From contig NZ_DLHA01000050.1 of the NCBI RefSeq assembly GCF_002482975.1, positions 62,001 to 126,000 on the forward strand: a DNA stretch of 64,000 bases, given 5' to 3'. This document shows, one piece after another, positions 26,991 to 35,547 of this stretch; positions within the stretch are counted from its first letter, which is position 1; each line of letters starts with the position of its first letter. The translations under genes and the position numbers were made by a program. Source of the DNA: Flavobacterium sp. UBA7680. Lineage in GTDB: Bacteria > Bacteroidota > Bacteroidia > Flavobacteriales > Flavobacteriaceae. Under the pieces are notes generated by a model. It did not search any database. It was given only the letters and a program-made list of their open reading frames with translations, and was not told the DNA's origin.

Positions 26991-27012
26991 TAGATACCGA
27001 AAATAAAAAGAC

Positions 27013-27045
27013 AAACCCGACAGGTTTTTAAAACCTGTCGGGTTT
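27013..27045. terminator. Bidirectional terminator between trehalase and prenyl synthase genes
   Basis: AAACCCGACAGGTTT (27013-27027) and AAACCTGTCGGGTTT (27031-27045) form a perfect 15-bp stem with a 3-base loop. It lies between convergent genes and could end both transcripts. Confidence 0.75.
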
Positions 27046-27062
27046 ACTATATGTAGTTTTTC

Positions 27063-27134
27063 GCCACGAATTACACGAATTTTCACTAATTTAATTATGA
27101 TGAATAATTCGTGGAAATTAGTGTAATTCGTGGC
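27063..27134. repeat. Palindromic repeat, GCCACGAAT family, copy 2
   Basis: Left arm GCCACGAATTACACGAATTT, right arm GGAAATTAGTGTAATTCGTG followed by GC; an imperfect 72-bp palindrome. Confidence 0.8.
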
Positions 27135-27163
27135 AAAGAAAAAAAATCTATATAATCCGTTTA

Positions 27164-27181
27164 TCCCGATAGCTATCGGGA
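27164..27181. repeat. Perfect 18-bp palindrome
   Basis: TCCCGATAGCTATCGGGA, 17 bases from the prenyl synthase stop. It may act as a terminator hairpin for that gene; fourth palindrome in this 292-bp gap. Confidence 0.65.
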
Positions 27182-27197
27182 GTGGCAAATAAAAAAA

Positions 27198-28172
27198 TTA
27201 AACCTTTCTTCCCATTAAATTCTCGCCAAAAGTTCTCAAAATATCTTTCTTCTCAGCGTTAATGTCCATTTTATCTAAAGTATCAAAAGCCTTAAAAGTA
27301 TACATTTCAATCGCTTCCTGAGTTGCTTTTGAAGCTCCTGATTCATTAAAAATAGCTTTTGCAGTTTCTATTTTTTCTGAATTATCTTCTAATTGTAAGC
27401 TGAATAATTTTTGTAATTCCGAAGCTTTTTCAGGAGAAGAAAATTCCAAAGCTTTTAAATATAAATAGGTTTTTTTGTTTTCGATAATATCGCCGCCGAC
27501 TTGTTTTCCAAAAGTTTCCGGGTCACCAAAAGCATCTAAATAATCATCCTGAAGCTGAAATGCCAATCCCAGATTTAATCCAAAATCATAAATGGCATCA
27601 CTTTCTTTTTCTGAAGTTTTAGCCACAATTGCACCCATTTTCATGGCAGCCGCAACCAAAACAGCAGTTTTATATTCGATCATTTTTAGATATTCAGGAA
27701 TCGTAACATCTTTGCGTGTTTCAAAATCAACGTCCCATTGCTGTCCTTCGCAAACTTCAAGAGCTGTTTTACTAAAAAGCTTTGCTAAATCTCTAAAAAC
27801 TGCCGGCTCGTATTGTTCAAAATATTGATATGCCAAAATCAACATTGTGTCTCCAGAAAGAATTCCCGTATTTAAATTCCATTTTTCATGAACCGTAACT
27901 TGTCCTCTTCGCAAAGGCGCATCATCCATAATATCATCATGAACAAGCGAAAAATTATGGAAAACTTCAACCGCCATTGCGGCCGGAAGCGCCACTTTAT
28001 AATCAGTATTAAAGACTTCTGCGGCCATTAAAGTAAGTACCGGACGCATGCGTTTTCCGCCAAGTCCTAAAATGTATTCAATAGGTTCGTAAAGATTTTT
28101 AGGTTCTTTATGTATGTCTTGTTTTTCTAAATATTCAATAAAAAAATCCTGGTACTGACTTATATCGTGCAT
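27198..28172 (-). CDS. Polyprenyl diphosphate synthase (trans-prenyltransferase)
   Basis: 324 residues from the ATG at 28172 (MHDISQYQDFF). It condenses isopentenyl units for quinone or other isoprenoid chains. Both aspartate-rich motifs are there: DDIMDDAPLRRG (FARM) and QLQDDYLDAFGD-type QDDYLD (SARM), plus GGKRMRP. The longer start at 28214 lies upstream of the promoter box at 28199-28206 and is rejected. Chain length cannot be read reliably; likely products are geranylgeranyl to octaprenyl diphosphate. Single gene, convergent with trehalase. Confidence 0.93.
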   Translation of the reverse strand: MHDISQYQDFFIEYLEKQDIHKEPKNLYEPIEYILGLGGKRMRPVLTLMAAEVFNTDYKVALPAAMAVEVFHNFSLVHDDIMDDAPLRRGQVTVHEKWNLNTGILSGDTMLILAYQYFEQYEPAVFRDLAKLFSKTALEVCEGQQWDVDFETRKDVTIPEYLKMIEYKTAVLVAAAMKMGAIVAKTSEKESDAIYDFGLNLGLAFQLQDDYLDAFGDPETFGKQVGGDIIENKKTYLYLKALEFSSPEKASELQKLFSLQLEDNSEKIETAKAIFNESGASKATQEAIEMYTFKAFDTLDKMDINAEKKDILRTFGENLMGRKV

Positions 28173-28198
28173 AAAATGAAATTCTGATTTATGAGCCC

Positions 28199-28206
28199 CA
28201 AAGATA
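28199..28206 (-). promoter_or_regulatory. -7 box of the polyprenyl synthase gene
   Basis: TATCTTTG on the minus strand matches TAnnTTTG and gives a leader of about 20 bases to the ATG at 28172. Confidence 0.65.
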
Positions 28207-28315
28207 CGATTCATAATGAATTATTTCTTTCTTAAAATTAAAAGAAAGTTTCCACTTAAAATTGCCATTAAAGCAACTAAATCTCAAGAAGTTAAAATTA
28301 TTTTGAAAAAAACGT

Positions 28316-28343
28316 GGAAACTTTTTTGGTGTTTAGAGTTTCC
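28316..28343. promoter_or_regulatory. TetR-type operator O1 upstream of yceI-like gene
   Basis: GGAAACT-N14-AGTTTCC, a 28-bp palindrome with 7-bp arms. It ends exactly 4 bases before the -7 box TATATTTG (28348-28355), so it fills the space between -33 and -7. Identical arms and spacing occur at 28367-28394 and 29008-29035. Confidence 0.8.
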
Positions 28344-28347
28344 TGTA

Positions 28348-28355
28348 TATATTTG
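28348..28355 (+). promoter_or_regulatory. -7 box of the yceI-like gene
   Basis: TATATTTG matches TAnnTTTG, 85 bases before the ATG, flanked on both sides by TetR-type operators. Confidence 0.7.
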
Positions 28356-28366
28356 CACCGTGAAAT

Positions 28367-28394
28367 GGAAACTCAAAACACTGTAAAAGTTTCC
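28367..28394. promoter_or_regulatory. TetR-type operator O2 in the leader of the yceI-like gene
   Basis: GGAAACT-N14-AGTTTCC, second copy, just downstream of the expected transcription start. A third-party half-site AGTTTCC lies at 28247-28253 without a partner. Confidence 0.78.
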
Positions 28395-28439
28395 GCAAAC
28401 AATTTGAGTAATTTATAAACTCAATAAAATCAGATACTT

Positions 28440-28961
28440 ATGAAAACAACATGGACCTTAGATTCAACACAATCAGATGTTTTAATTAAAATGAGACATT
28501 CGATAATCGCTTATTTAGGAGGAACAACAAATAAATTTGGCGGTTATGTGAATATTGATGACAATGAAATTGAAGATGCGTCGGTTGAATTCTCACTAGA
28601 TATAAATAACAAAAATGAAAGTTTCCAGCAAATCGATACGTATTTACAGCTTCAGGATTTTTTTGATGTAGATGAGCATCCTATTATCAGCTTTAAATCA
28701 ACTTCATTTCAAAAAGTAAATAATAACATCAATTTTTTCAAAGGCGATTTAACTATAAAAGATGTTACAAGAGTTGTAGAGCTTGATGCAGAATTTATTG
28801 GAGTGAATACCTATAACGGAGAAAGAAAAGTAGCTTTTGAAATTAAAGGAGATATTAAACGTCAGGATTTTGGTTTGGATTACAATTCTTATAACCATAA
28901 CGGCGGTTTAGCTCTTGGAAAAGATATAAAACTAATCGCTAATCTGGAATTTAGTATATAA
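28440..28961 (+). CDS. YceI-family protein
   Basis: 173 residues, a lipocalin-like beta-barrel of the YceI family, which binds isoprenoid-like lipids. Start TWTLDSTQSDVLIKMRHSII and the DFFDVDEHPIISFKS, GDLTIKDVTRVVEL and RQDFGLDYN stretches are typical. No signal peptide is seen, so it is probably cytoplasmic, unlike exported YceI. It is controlled from the same operators as the TetR gene and RND efflux set downstream, hence probably part of the same stress response. Confidence 0.88.
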   Translation: MKTTWTLDSTQSDVLIKMRHSIIAYLGGTTNKFGGYVNIDDNEIEDASVEFSLDINNKNESFQQIDTYLQLQDFFDVDEHPIISFKSTSFQKVNNNINFFKGDLTIKDVTRVVELDAEFIGVNTYNGERKVAFEIKGDIKRQDFGLDYNSYNHNGGLALGKDIKLIANLEFSI

Positions 28962-29007
28962 ATCTTACATATTGAATAAATTAATGTAAAATTATTACAA
29001 AAATAGC

Positions 29008-29035
29008 GGAAACTATTTTTTAGATTTTAGTTTCC
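29008..29035. promoter_or_regulatory. TetR-type operator O3 upstream of the tetR-type gene
   Basis: GGAAACT-N14-AGTTTCC, third copy. As at O1 it ends 4 bases before a TATATTTG -7 box (29040-29047). This places the regulator under its own control. Confidence 0.82.
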
Positions 29036-29039
29036 TGGT

Positions 29040-29047
29040 TATATTTG
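29040..29047 (+). promoter_or_regulatory. -7 box of the tetR/efflux operon
   Basis: TATATTTG, 23 bases before the regulator ATG, adjacent to operator O3. Confidence 0.7.
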
Positions 29048-29069
29048 TGATACAATTGGAAAAATCAAA

Positions 29070-29669
29070 ATGAAAGAGAAAATAATATCAAAAGCAAGCG
29101 AACTTTTTTTAAAGCTTGGTTTTAAAAGTGTTACGATGGATGATATTGCGGGTGAGATGTGTATTTCGAAAAAAACGATCTACAAATATTTCTGCAATAA
29201 AGAAGTTTTAATCGAAGAAAGTACTTCGACAGTTCACAGACAAGTTCACGAAATAATTGATGGTATTGTGGCTAAAAATTTCAACTCGATCCATGAGAAT
29301 TTTGAAATTAGAGAAATGTTTCGTGATATGTTTAAAAACAATACAGACACGTCCCCAATTTATCAGTTAAAAAAACATTATCCGGAAATCTATCAAAATA
29401 TATTGTCATACGAAATCGATCAGTGTACACAATATTTTAAAGAAAATATCCTAAAAGGAATCAAAGACGGATTATACCGTCCGGATTTAAATATCGATAT
29501 CTATGTGAGGTTTTATTACACTTTAATTTTTCACATCAATGAAAATACGGTTTCAGAAAGAGAAGCACAGGAAATAGAATTAGAAGCATTAGAATATCAC
29601 ACCAGAGCAATGGCAACGGCAAAAGGTATAGCGGAATTAGAAAAACAACTTCAAAAAATTAAATCATAA
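29070..29669 (+). CDS. TetR-family regulator of the YceI/efflux locus
   Basis: 199 residues. The N-terminal DNA-binding region reads KIISKASELFLKLGFKSVTM then DDIAGEMCISKKTIYKYFCNKEVL, the TetR helix-turn-helix. The C-terminal ligand domain (residues ~60-199) has no recognisable ligand signature. It lies first in line with the TolC, HlyD and RND genes and directly behind operator O3, so it very probably represses itself, the efflux genes and the divergent-free yceI-like gene upstream. The inducer is unknown. Confidence 0.9.
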   Translation: MKEKIISKASELFLKLGFKSVTMDDIAGEMCISKKTIYKYFCNKEVLIEESTSTVHRQVHEIIDGIVAKNFNSIHENFEIREMFRDMFKNNTDTSPIYQLKKHYPEIYQNILSYEIDQCTQYFKENILKGIKDGLYRPDLNIDIYVRFYYTLIFHINENTVSEREAQEIELEALEYHTRAMATAKGIAELEKQLQKIKS

Positions 29670-29701
29670 TCATCAATCTCTAAATAAATATTTAACTGCA
29701 T

Positions 29702-31036
29702 ATGAAACGATTAGTTCTTATATTTTTGTGCACAATTGGCCTGTCGGTCAACGCACAAGTAACAACCCTAACCTTAAAAGACGCCATAAACTACGCGCTT
29801 CAAAATAAAGCCGATGCTAAAAAGTCAAAACTGGAGGTTGAAAACAGCGAATACAAAATTCAGGAAGTGCGTTCAAGAGCATTACCTCAAATTAGTGCAA
29901 ACGGAAACATAACATACAATCCGGTTATTCAGACAACAGTTATCGACGGAGCAGGATTTGGTGCGCCGGGAACAACAATCCAGGCAGCATTTGGTCAAAA
30001 ATGGACATCAAATGCAGGTCTTTCATTAACTCAGGCAATCTTTGATCAATCTGTTTTTACAGGTTTAAGAGCTGCAAAATCAACACGTGAGTTTTATCAA
30101 ATAAACGATCAGTTAACAGAAGAACAAGTTATCGAAAGAGTTGCAAATAACTACTATTCTGTTTATGTACAAAAAGAAAGACTGACTTTATTAGACAGCA
30201 ATTTTGTAAACACAACAAAGGTTCGTGATATCGTAAAAGGCCAGTTTGATAACGGTTTAGCAAAAAAAATTGACTTAGATCGTATCGTTGTAAAAATGTC
30301 AAATATCGATACAGAACGTCAGCAGATTAAAAATCAAATTACTTTACAGGAAAATGCATTGAAGTTTTATATGGGAATGCCTATTGAAACTGTAATTGAT
30401 ATGCCAAAAGAAGAATTTGAAGTTGTTCCTGCTGCCTTAACAGAACAGCCAAATGTTGAAAACAGAACAGAATATCTGCTTTTGAAAAAACAAGAAGAGC
30501 TTTTAGTGTACAACAAAAAAGCAGTTGAAGCTGGATATTATCCTACACTTTCATTAACGGCTGGTTACAATTATATTGGTCAGGGACCTGAATTTCCTTG
30601 GTTTGCAAAACCTGAAAAAGGAGTTTATTGGTCAGATTACTCTGCAATTGGATTAAACTTACACGTGCCAATCTTTACAGGTTTTGGAACTCGTGCAAAA
30701 GTTAGACAGGCAGATGTTCAAATCAGATCACTTCAGGAAGATATCAAAGACACTAAACTTTCTCTTGATTTAGATTACAGAAATGCAATTGCTCAAATCG
30801 ATAACAATCTTGTTACGATAGAGAATCAAAAAGAAAACATGCGTTTGGCAACTGAAATTTTAAGCAATACAAAAAACAATTACCTTCAGGGGTTAGCATC
30901 TTTAACGGATTTGTTAGATGCTGAAAATGCATCACTTGAAGCACAAAATAATTATACAAGAGCAGTTTTAAATTATAAAATTGCCGAAATATCTTTAATC
31001 AAATCAAAAGGCGAACTAAAATCTCTTATTAAATAA
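29702..31036 (+). CDS. TolC-family outer-membrane efflux protein
   Basis: 444 residues with a signal peptide (MKRLVLIFLCTIGLSVNAQ). The body shows the two long helical coiled-coil repeats of outer-membrane efflux channels: TLKDAINYALQNKADAKKS and its second-half counterpart around DIKDTKLSLDLDYRNAIAQID, with LTDLLDAENASLEAQNNY near the C-terminus. It forms the outer-membrane exit for the RND pump encoded two genes downstream. 32 bases after the TetR gene, same operon. Confidence 0.93.
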   Translation: MKRLVLIFLCTIGLSVNAQVTTLTLKDAINYALQNKADAKKSKLEVENSEYKIQEVRSRALPQISANGNITYNPVIQTTVIDGAGFGAPGTTIQAAFGQKWTSNAGLSLTQAIFDQSVFTGLRAAKSTREFYQINDQLTEEQVIERVANNYYSVYVQKERLTLLDSNFVNTTKVRDIVKGQFDNGLAKKIDLDRIVVKMSNIDTERQQIKNQITLQENALKFYMGMPIETVIDMPKEEFEVVPAALTEQPNVENRTEYLLLKKQEELLVYNKKAVEAGYYPTLSLTAGYNYIGQGPEFPWFAKPEKGVYWSDYSAIGLNLHVPIFTGFGTRAKVRQADVQIRSLQEDIKDTKLSLDLDYRNAIAQIDNNLVTIENQKENMRLATEILSNTKNNYLQGLASLTDLLDAENASLEAQNNYTRAVLNYKIAEISLIKSKGELKSLIK

Positions 31037-31045
31037 CTAATTACA

Positions 31046-32113
31046 ATGAAGAAAACTATTACAACAATCGTAATCATAATTGCAGCCCTGGGTGTAATTG
31101 GATATGTCTTAAATAATAATAAGAAAAAGAACAAGGCAAAAACTGATATCGTAGCAGAGAAAAATGCAGCAGTTTCAGTAAAAATATCTCCGGTAAAAAC
31201 AGAAGAAGTTTCATTAGATTTCGTTGCAAACGGAAACTTTCAGCCAATTCAGGAGTTAACTTTCTCTGCAGAAAAATCTGGAAAAGTAATCAGCGTTTTA
31301 GCTAAAGAAGGGGACTACGTAAGAGTAGGACAGACATTATTAACTGTAAGAGGAGACGTTATTAATGTTAGTGCACAACAAGCTCAGGCAGCTTTTCAAA
31401 ATGCAAAATCAGATTACAGCAGATACGAAAATGCATTTAAAACAGGCGGTGTTACAAAACAACAATTAGATCAGGCAAAATTAGCTTTGACAAATGCAGA
31501 GTCTAATTTAAAACAAGCTAACATCAATGTTGGAGATACTAAAGTAAAAGCGCCAATCAACGGTTTTATCAATAAAAAATACATTGAGCCGGGATCTATT
31601 TTAACAGGAATGCCAGCTACAGCTTTATTTGATATCGTAAACGTTTCTAAATTAAAATTAGTAGTTACAGTAAACGAAAATCAGGTTGCAAGCTTAAAAG
31701 TAGGAAACCATATTAATGTAACGGCTAGTGTTTATCCTGATAAAGATTTCTCTGGAAAAATTACTTTCATTGCTGCAAAAGCAGATGAGTCTTTAAATTT
31801 CCCGGTTGAAATTGAAATCACAAACAATGCAAACAACGACTTAAAAGCAGGTATGTACGGAACTGCAAACTTTGCATCAAACCAACAAAAACAAAACCTG
31901 ATGGTTGTACCTAGAAATGCTTTCGTAGGAAGTGTGAACAGTAACGAAATCTTTGTTGCTGAAAACGGTGTTGCAAAATTAAGAAAAGTAGTTGCTGGAA
32001 GAATTTTGGGTGATAAAGTAGAAATTATCAAAGGATTATCTGATGGTGAAAAAGTAATTGTTACAGGTCAGATTAACTTACAAGACGGAAACACAGTAGA
32101 AATTATTAAGTAA
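31046..32113 (+). CDS. RND periplasmic adaptor (HlyD/AcrA type)
   Basis: 355 residues. An N-terminal membrane anchor (residues ~4-23) is followed by a barrel-sandwich lipoyl-like domain (EKSGKVISVLAKEGDYVRVGQ), a short helical hairpin (ALTNAESNLKQANINVGDT), the second half (VKAPINGFINKKYIEPGS) and the membrane-proximal domain ending GEKVIVTGQINLQDG. It links the inner-membrane pump to TolC. 10 bases after the TolC gene. Confidence 0.93.
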   Translation: MKKTITTIVIIIAALGVIGYVLNNNKKKNKAKTDIVAEKNAAVSVKISPVKTEEVSLDFVANGNFQPIQELTFSAEKSGKVISVLAKEGDYVRVGQTLLTVRGDVINVSAQQAQAAFQNAKSDYSRYENAFKTGGVTKQQLDQAKLALTNAESNLKQANINVGDTKVKAPINGFINKKYIEPGSILTGMPATALFDIVNVSKLKLVVTVNENQVASLKVGNHINVTASVYPDKDFSGKITFIAAKADESLNFPVEIEITNNANNDLKAGMYGTANFASNQQKQNLMVVPRNAFVGSVNSNEIFVAENGVAKLRKVVAGRILGDKVEIIKGLSDGEKVIVTGQINLQDGNTVEIIK

Positions 32114-32236
32114 GCTTTAAGCTTTAAGCTGTAGGCAATAAGCTTTTTTAAAAGCCTAAACCTTACAGCCTAAAGCCTTAAATAAAATAATGAATTAAAC
32201 CTTAAAGCTTAAAGCCTACAGCCTAAAGCCTATAGC
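32112..32236. repeat. Word-repeat palindrome between adaptor and pump genes
   Basis: Left: AAGCTTTAAGCTTTAAGC then TGTAGGC. Right: CTTAAAGCTTAAAGCCTACA then GCCTAAAGCCTATAGC. The arms are inverted and each is an iteration of the same short word; the gap folds as a long imperfect hairpin within the operon. Its word is specific to this gap. Confidence 0.7.
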
Positions 32237-32247
32237 ATTAAAAAAAT

Positions 32248-35200
32248 ATGAAATTAGCCGAAATATCCATAAAACGTCCGTCGTTGGTAATTGTATTGTT
32301 TACAATTCTGACACTTGGTGGATTGTTCAGCTACAGCCAGTTAGGTTATGAGCTGATCCCAAAATTTGAACAGAACGTTATTACAATTTCTACTATTTAT
32401 CCTGGAGCTTCTCCAAGTGAGGTAGAAAATACAGTGACAAAGAAAATTGAAGATGCGATTGCATCTTTAGAAAATGTCAAGAAAATCGATTCGAAATCAT
32501 ACGAAAGTTTATCTATTGTTTCGATTACACTGACATCAAATGCAAAAGTCGATTTCTCTTTAAATGATGCACAGCGTAAAATCAATGCGATTATTAGTGA
32601 TTTGCCAGAAGATGTTAAAACACCGGCATTAACCAAATTCTCGCTGAGTGATTTACCAATTATGACGCTTGGTGCCAATGGTAAAATGGACGAAGCACAG
32701 TTTTATGACTTAATTGACAAAAAAATTGCGCCTATTTTATCTCGTGTACAAGGTGTTGCTCAGGTAAACATTATCGGTGGTTCTGAGCGTGAAATACAGG
32801 TAAACCTTGATGCTGTAAAAATGCAGGGTTACAATTTATCTGTTCCTCAGGTACAACAAAATATTTTGACTTCCAACTTAGATTTCCCAACAGGAAACAT
32901 CCAGACTCGTAATCAAAAAATATTAATTCGTTTAGCGGGTAAATATAAAAGTGTTGAAGAATTAAGAAACCTTGTAGTTTCTTCTCAAAACGGAATCCAG
33001 ATTCGTTTAGGTGAAATCGCCGACGTTCAGGATACGCAAAAAATTGCTGAGAAAATTTCTCGTGTAGATCAAAAAAGTGCAATTGTTTTACAAATCGTAA
33101 AACAATCTGATGCGAATGCCGTTGCGGTAAGTGAGCAGTTATTAAAAACAATTGCAACTCTTGAAAAAGATTATAAAGGAAACCAGTTAAAACTTGAAGT
33201 TGCAAAAGATAGTACAATCTTTACTCTTGAAGCTGCAGACTCTGTAGTTCACGATTTATTGATTGCGGTAATCTTGGTGGCACTTGTAATGTTGTTCTTC
33301 CTTCACAGTATTAGAAACTCATTGATTGTAATGGTTTCGATTCCAGCATCGTTGATTGCAACTTTCATCGGAATTTATTTAATGGGGTATACTTTAAACT
33401 TGATGAGTTTATTAGGATTATCCCTCGTTGTAGGTATTCTGGTCGATGATGCGATTGTGGTACTGGAGAATATTTACAGGCACATGGAAATGGGTAAAAG
33501 CCGAATTCGTGCATCGTATGACGGAACAGCTGAAATTGGTGGAACTGTAACTTCGATTACTTTAGTAATTGTTGTTGTATTCTTACCAATCGCGATGAGT
33601 TCTGGTTTAGTATCTGACATTATTACGCAATTCTGTGTTACGGTAATTATTTCAACGATGTTATCGCTTTTAGCTTCTTTCACCATTATTCCTTGGTTAT
33701 CATCTCGTTTTGGAAAATTAGAGCATATTGAAGGAAAGAATTTCTTTGGAAGAGTTATCCTTGGTTTCGAAGATTATTTAACACGTTTCACCAACTGGAT
33801 TTCTGTATTGTTAACCTGGTGTTTGGATAATTATGGTAAAACAGTGATTCTTGTATTGATATTATTTTTCGGATCAATTTTTGGACTTGGAGGCTTTATT
33901 GGAGGAGAGTTTTTCGCATCTTCTGATAGTGGAGAGTTCTTAGTTCAAATCGAAATGCCAAAAGATGCTTCGTTAGAACAAACGAACTTCATGACGCAAA
34001 AAGCAGAAGCTTTCTTAAAATCTCAAGAATACGTTCACAGCCAAATTACAACGGTAGGACAAACCAGTGAAGGTTTTGGAGCATCGCAAGCTACAGCTTA
34101 CAAAGCAGAGATCGACGTAAAAATGATCGAACAAAAAGATCGTACAGATGATGCGAATGTTTATGCAGCAAAAATCAAACGTAAACTTGAAAAAGTATTA
34201 GTTGGAGCAAAAGTAAAAACAGTTCCGGTTGGTATCTTAGGTACAGCAGAAGATGCTACATTAGGATTAATTGTAACAGGTCCTTCAACAGAAGCGGCAA
34301 TGGCTTTTGCTAAACAAGCCGAAGCTCAATTACGTACAATTCCTGGAACAACAGAGATTAAATTAACGGTTGAAGACGGAAACCCGGAGATTAACGTAAA
34401 AGTAGACCGTGATAAAATGGCTGCTTTAGGGTTAACACTTCAAACAGTTGGTTTAACCATGCAAACTGCTTTTAGTGGAAATACAGACGGTAAATACAGA
34501 GCTGGAGAATATGAGTACGATATCAACATTAGATATAATGCTTTTGACAGAAAAAGTATTACTGACGTAAGTAACTTAATTTTTGTAAACGCAGCAGGAC
34601 AACAAATTAAATTGTCTCAGTTTGCAGATATTACAGAAGGTTCTGGACCTAGCCAGTTAGAGCGTAGAGATAAATCTGCATCTGTAACGGTAAAAGGACA
34701 AAACGTTGGAGTTCCGTCAGGAACAATTGTTACACAATGGCAGGCAAAATTAGACAAACTAAACAAACCAGCTGGAGTAAACTACATTTGGGGTGGTGAC
34801 CAAGAGAATCAATCTGAAGGATTTGGTACTCTAGGAATCGCATTATTAGCCGCAATTATTTTGGTGTACCTTGTAATGGTGAGTTTATATGACAGTTTCG
34901 TTCACCCGTTTGTCGTACTGTTTGCTATTCCGTTATCATTTATTGGAGCTTTATTAGCATTAGCTTTAACAAATAACTCATTAAATATCTTTACCATTTT
35001 AGGTATCATCATGTTGATTGGTCTGGTGTGTAAGAATGCGATCATGCTTGTCGATTACACCAACCAAAGAAGAGCAGCCGGAGAGTCAATCAGAAATGCG
35101 TTAATTCAGGCGAATCACGCTCGTTTACGTCCAATTTTGATGACAACAATTGCGATGGTATTTGGTATGTTCCCAATTGCATTAGCATCTGGAGCAGGAG

Positions 35201-35418
35201 CTGAATGGAAAAACGGTCTGGCTTGGGTAATTATAGGAGGATTAATTTCTTCTTTATTCCTAACCTTGATTGTAGTTCCTGTAATCTACCAAATAATGGA
35301 AGGTATTATACGCAGATTATCTAAAGGAGAAAAAATCGATTACGAAGCTGAAATGGTTGCTGATTATGAGCACACAGAATTAAGCGAGGACGGTTTTAAC
35401 CCTAAACATACCCATTAA
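32248..35418 (+). CDS. RND efflux pump, inner-membrane permease (HAE1 type)
   Basis: 1056 residues, full length for an RND pump. Starts KLAEISIKRPSLVIVLFTIL. Twelve spans; the proton-relay aspartates lie in LVVGILVDDAIVVLENIY of span 4. Two large periplasmic loops follow spans 1 and 7, and the second half contains IIMLIGLVCKNAIMLVDYTNQ and ARLRPILMTTIAMVFGMFP. It exports drugs, bile-type or lipid compounds by proton antiport. Last gene of the TetR-controlled operon; a strong terminator follows. Confidence 0.96.
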   Translation: MKLAEISIKRPSLVIVLFTILTLGGLFSYSQLGYELIPKFEQNVITISTIYPGASPSEVENTVTKKIEDAIASLENVKKIDSKSYESLSIVSITLTSNAKVDFSLNDAQRKINAIISDLPEDVKTPALTKFSLSDLPIMTLGANGKMDEAQFYDLIDKKIAPILSRVQGVAQVNIIGGSEREIQVNLDAVKMQGYNLSVPQVQQNILTSNLDFPTGNIQTRNQKILIRLAGKYKSVEELRNLVVSSQNGIQIRLGEIADVQDTQKIAEKISRVDQKSAIVLQIVKQSDANAVAVSEQLLKTIATLEKDYKGNQLKLEVAKDSTIFTLEAADSVVHDLLIAVILVALVMLFFLHSIRNSLIVMVSIPASLIATFIGIYLMGYTLNLMSLLGLSLVVGILVDDAIVVLENIYRHMEMGKSRIRASYDGTAEIGGTVTSITLVIVVVFLPIAMSSGLVSDIITQFCVTVIISTMLSLLASFTIIPWLSSRFGKLEHIEGKNFFGRVILGFEDYLTRFTNWISVLLTWCLDNYGKTVILVLILFFGSIFGLGGFIGGEFFASSDSGEFLVQIEMPKDASLEQTNFMTQKAEAFLKSQEYVHSQITTVGQTSEGFGASQATAYKAEIDVKMIEQKDRTDDANVYAAKIKRKLEKVLVGAKVKTVPVGILGTAEDATLGLIVTGPSTEAAMAFAKQAEAQLRTIPGTTEIKLTVEDGNPEINVKVDRDKMAALGLTLQTVGLTMQTAFSGNTDGKYRAGEYEYDINIRYNAFDRKSITDVSNLIFVNAAGQQIKLSQFADITEGSGPSQLERRDKSASVTVKGQNVGVPSGTIVTQWQAKLDKLNKPAGVNYIWGGDQENQSEGFGTLGIALLAAIILVYLVMVSLYDSFVHPFVVLFAIPLSFIGALLALALTNNSLNIFTILGIIMLIGLVCKNAIMLVDYTNQRRAAGESIRNALIQANHARLRPILMTTIAMVFGMFPIALASGAGAEWKNGLAWVIIGGLISSLFLTLIVVPVIYQIMEGIIRRLSKGEKIDYEAEMVADYEHTELSEDGFNPKHTH

Positions 35419-35440
35419 TTTTTGATTTAATTTTAGACGA

Positions 35441-35477
35441 AAAAATCCCAGATTCCGAAAGGAGTTTGGGATTTTTT
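35441..35477 (+). terminator. Terminator of the efflux operon
   Basis: AAAAATCCCA (35441-35450) pairs with TGGGATTTTT (35467-35476), with an inner CC-GAAA-GG hairpin, 23 bases after the stop codon. Confidence 0.85.
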
Positions 35478-35482
35478 AATTT

Positions 35483-35530
35483 TAGATTTAGGAGTTTAGA
35501 TTTTAGATTCCAATTGGAATTTGGAATTTA
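35483..35530. repeat. AT-rich word repeat downstream of the efflux operon
   Basis: TTTAGATTTAGGAGTTTAGA followed by TTTTAGATTCCAATTGGAAT and TTGGAATTT. It joins the word of the nuo spacers (GATTTTAG) with that of 48968-48983 (TTGGAATTTGGAATTT). Confidence 0.5.
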
Positions 35531-35547
35531 AAAAAATTGAATTTTCC

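Noticed and set aside
28247..28253. AGTTTCC as a fourth TetR operator
   Set aside because: The partner arm GGAAACT is missing at the 14-base distance; a half-site only.
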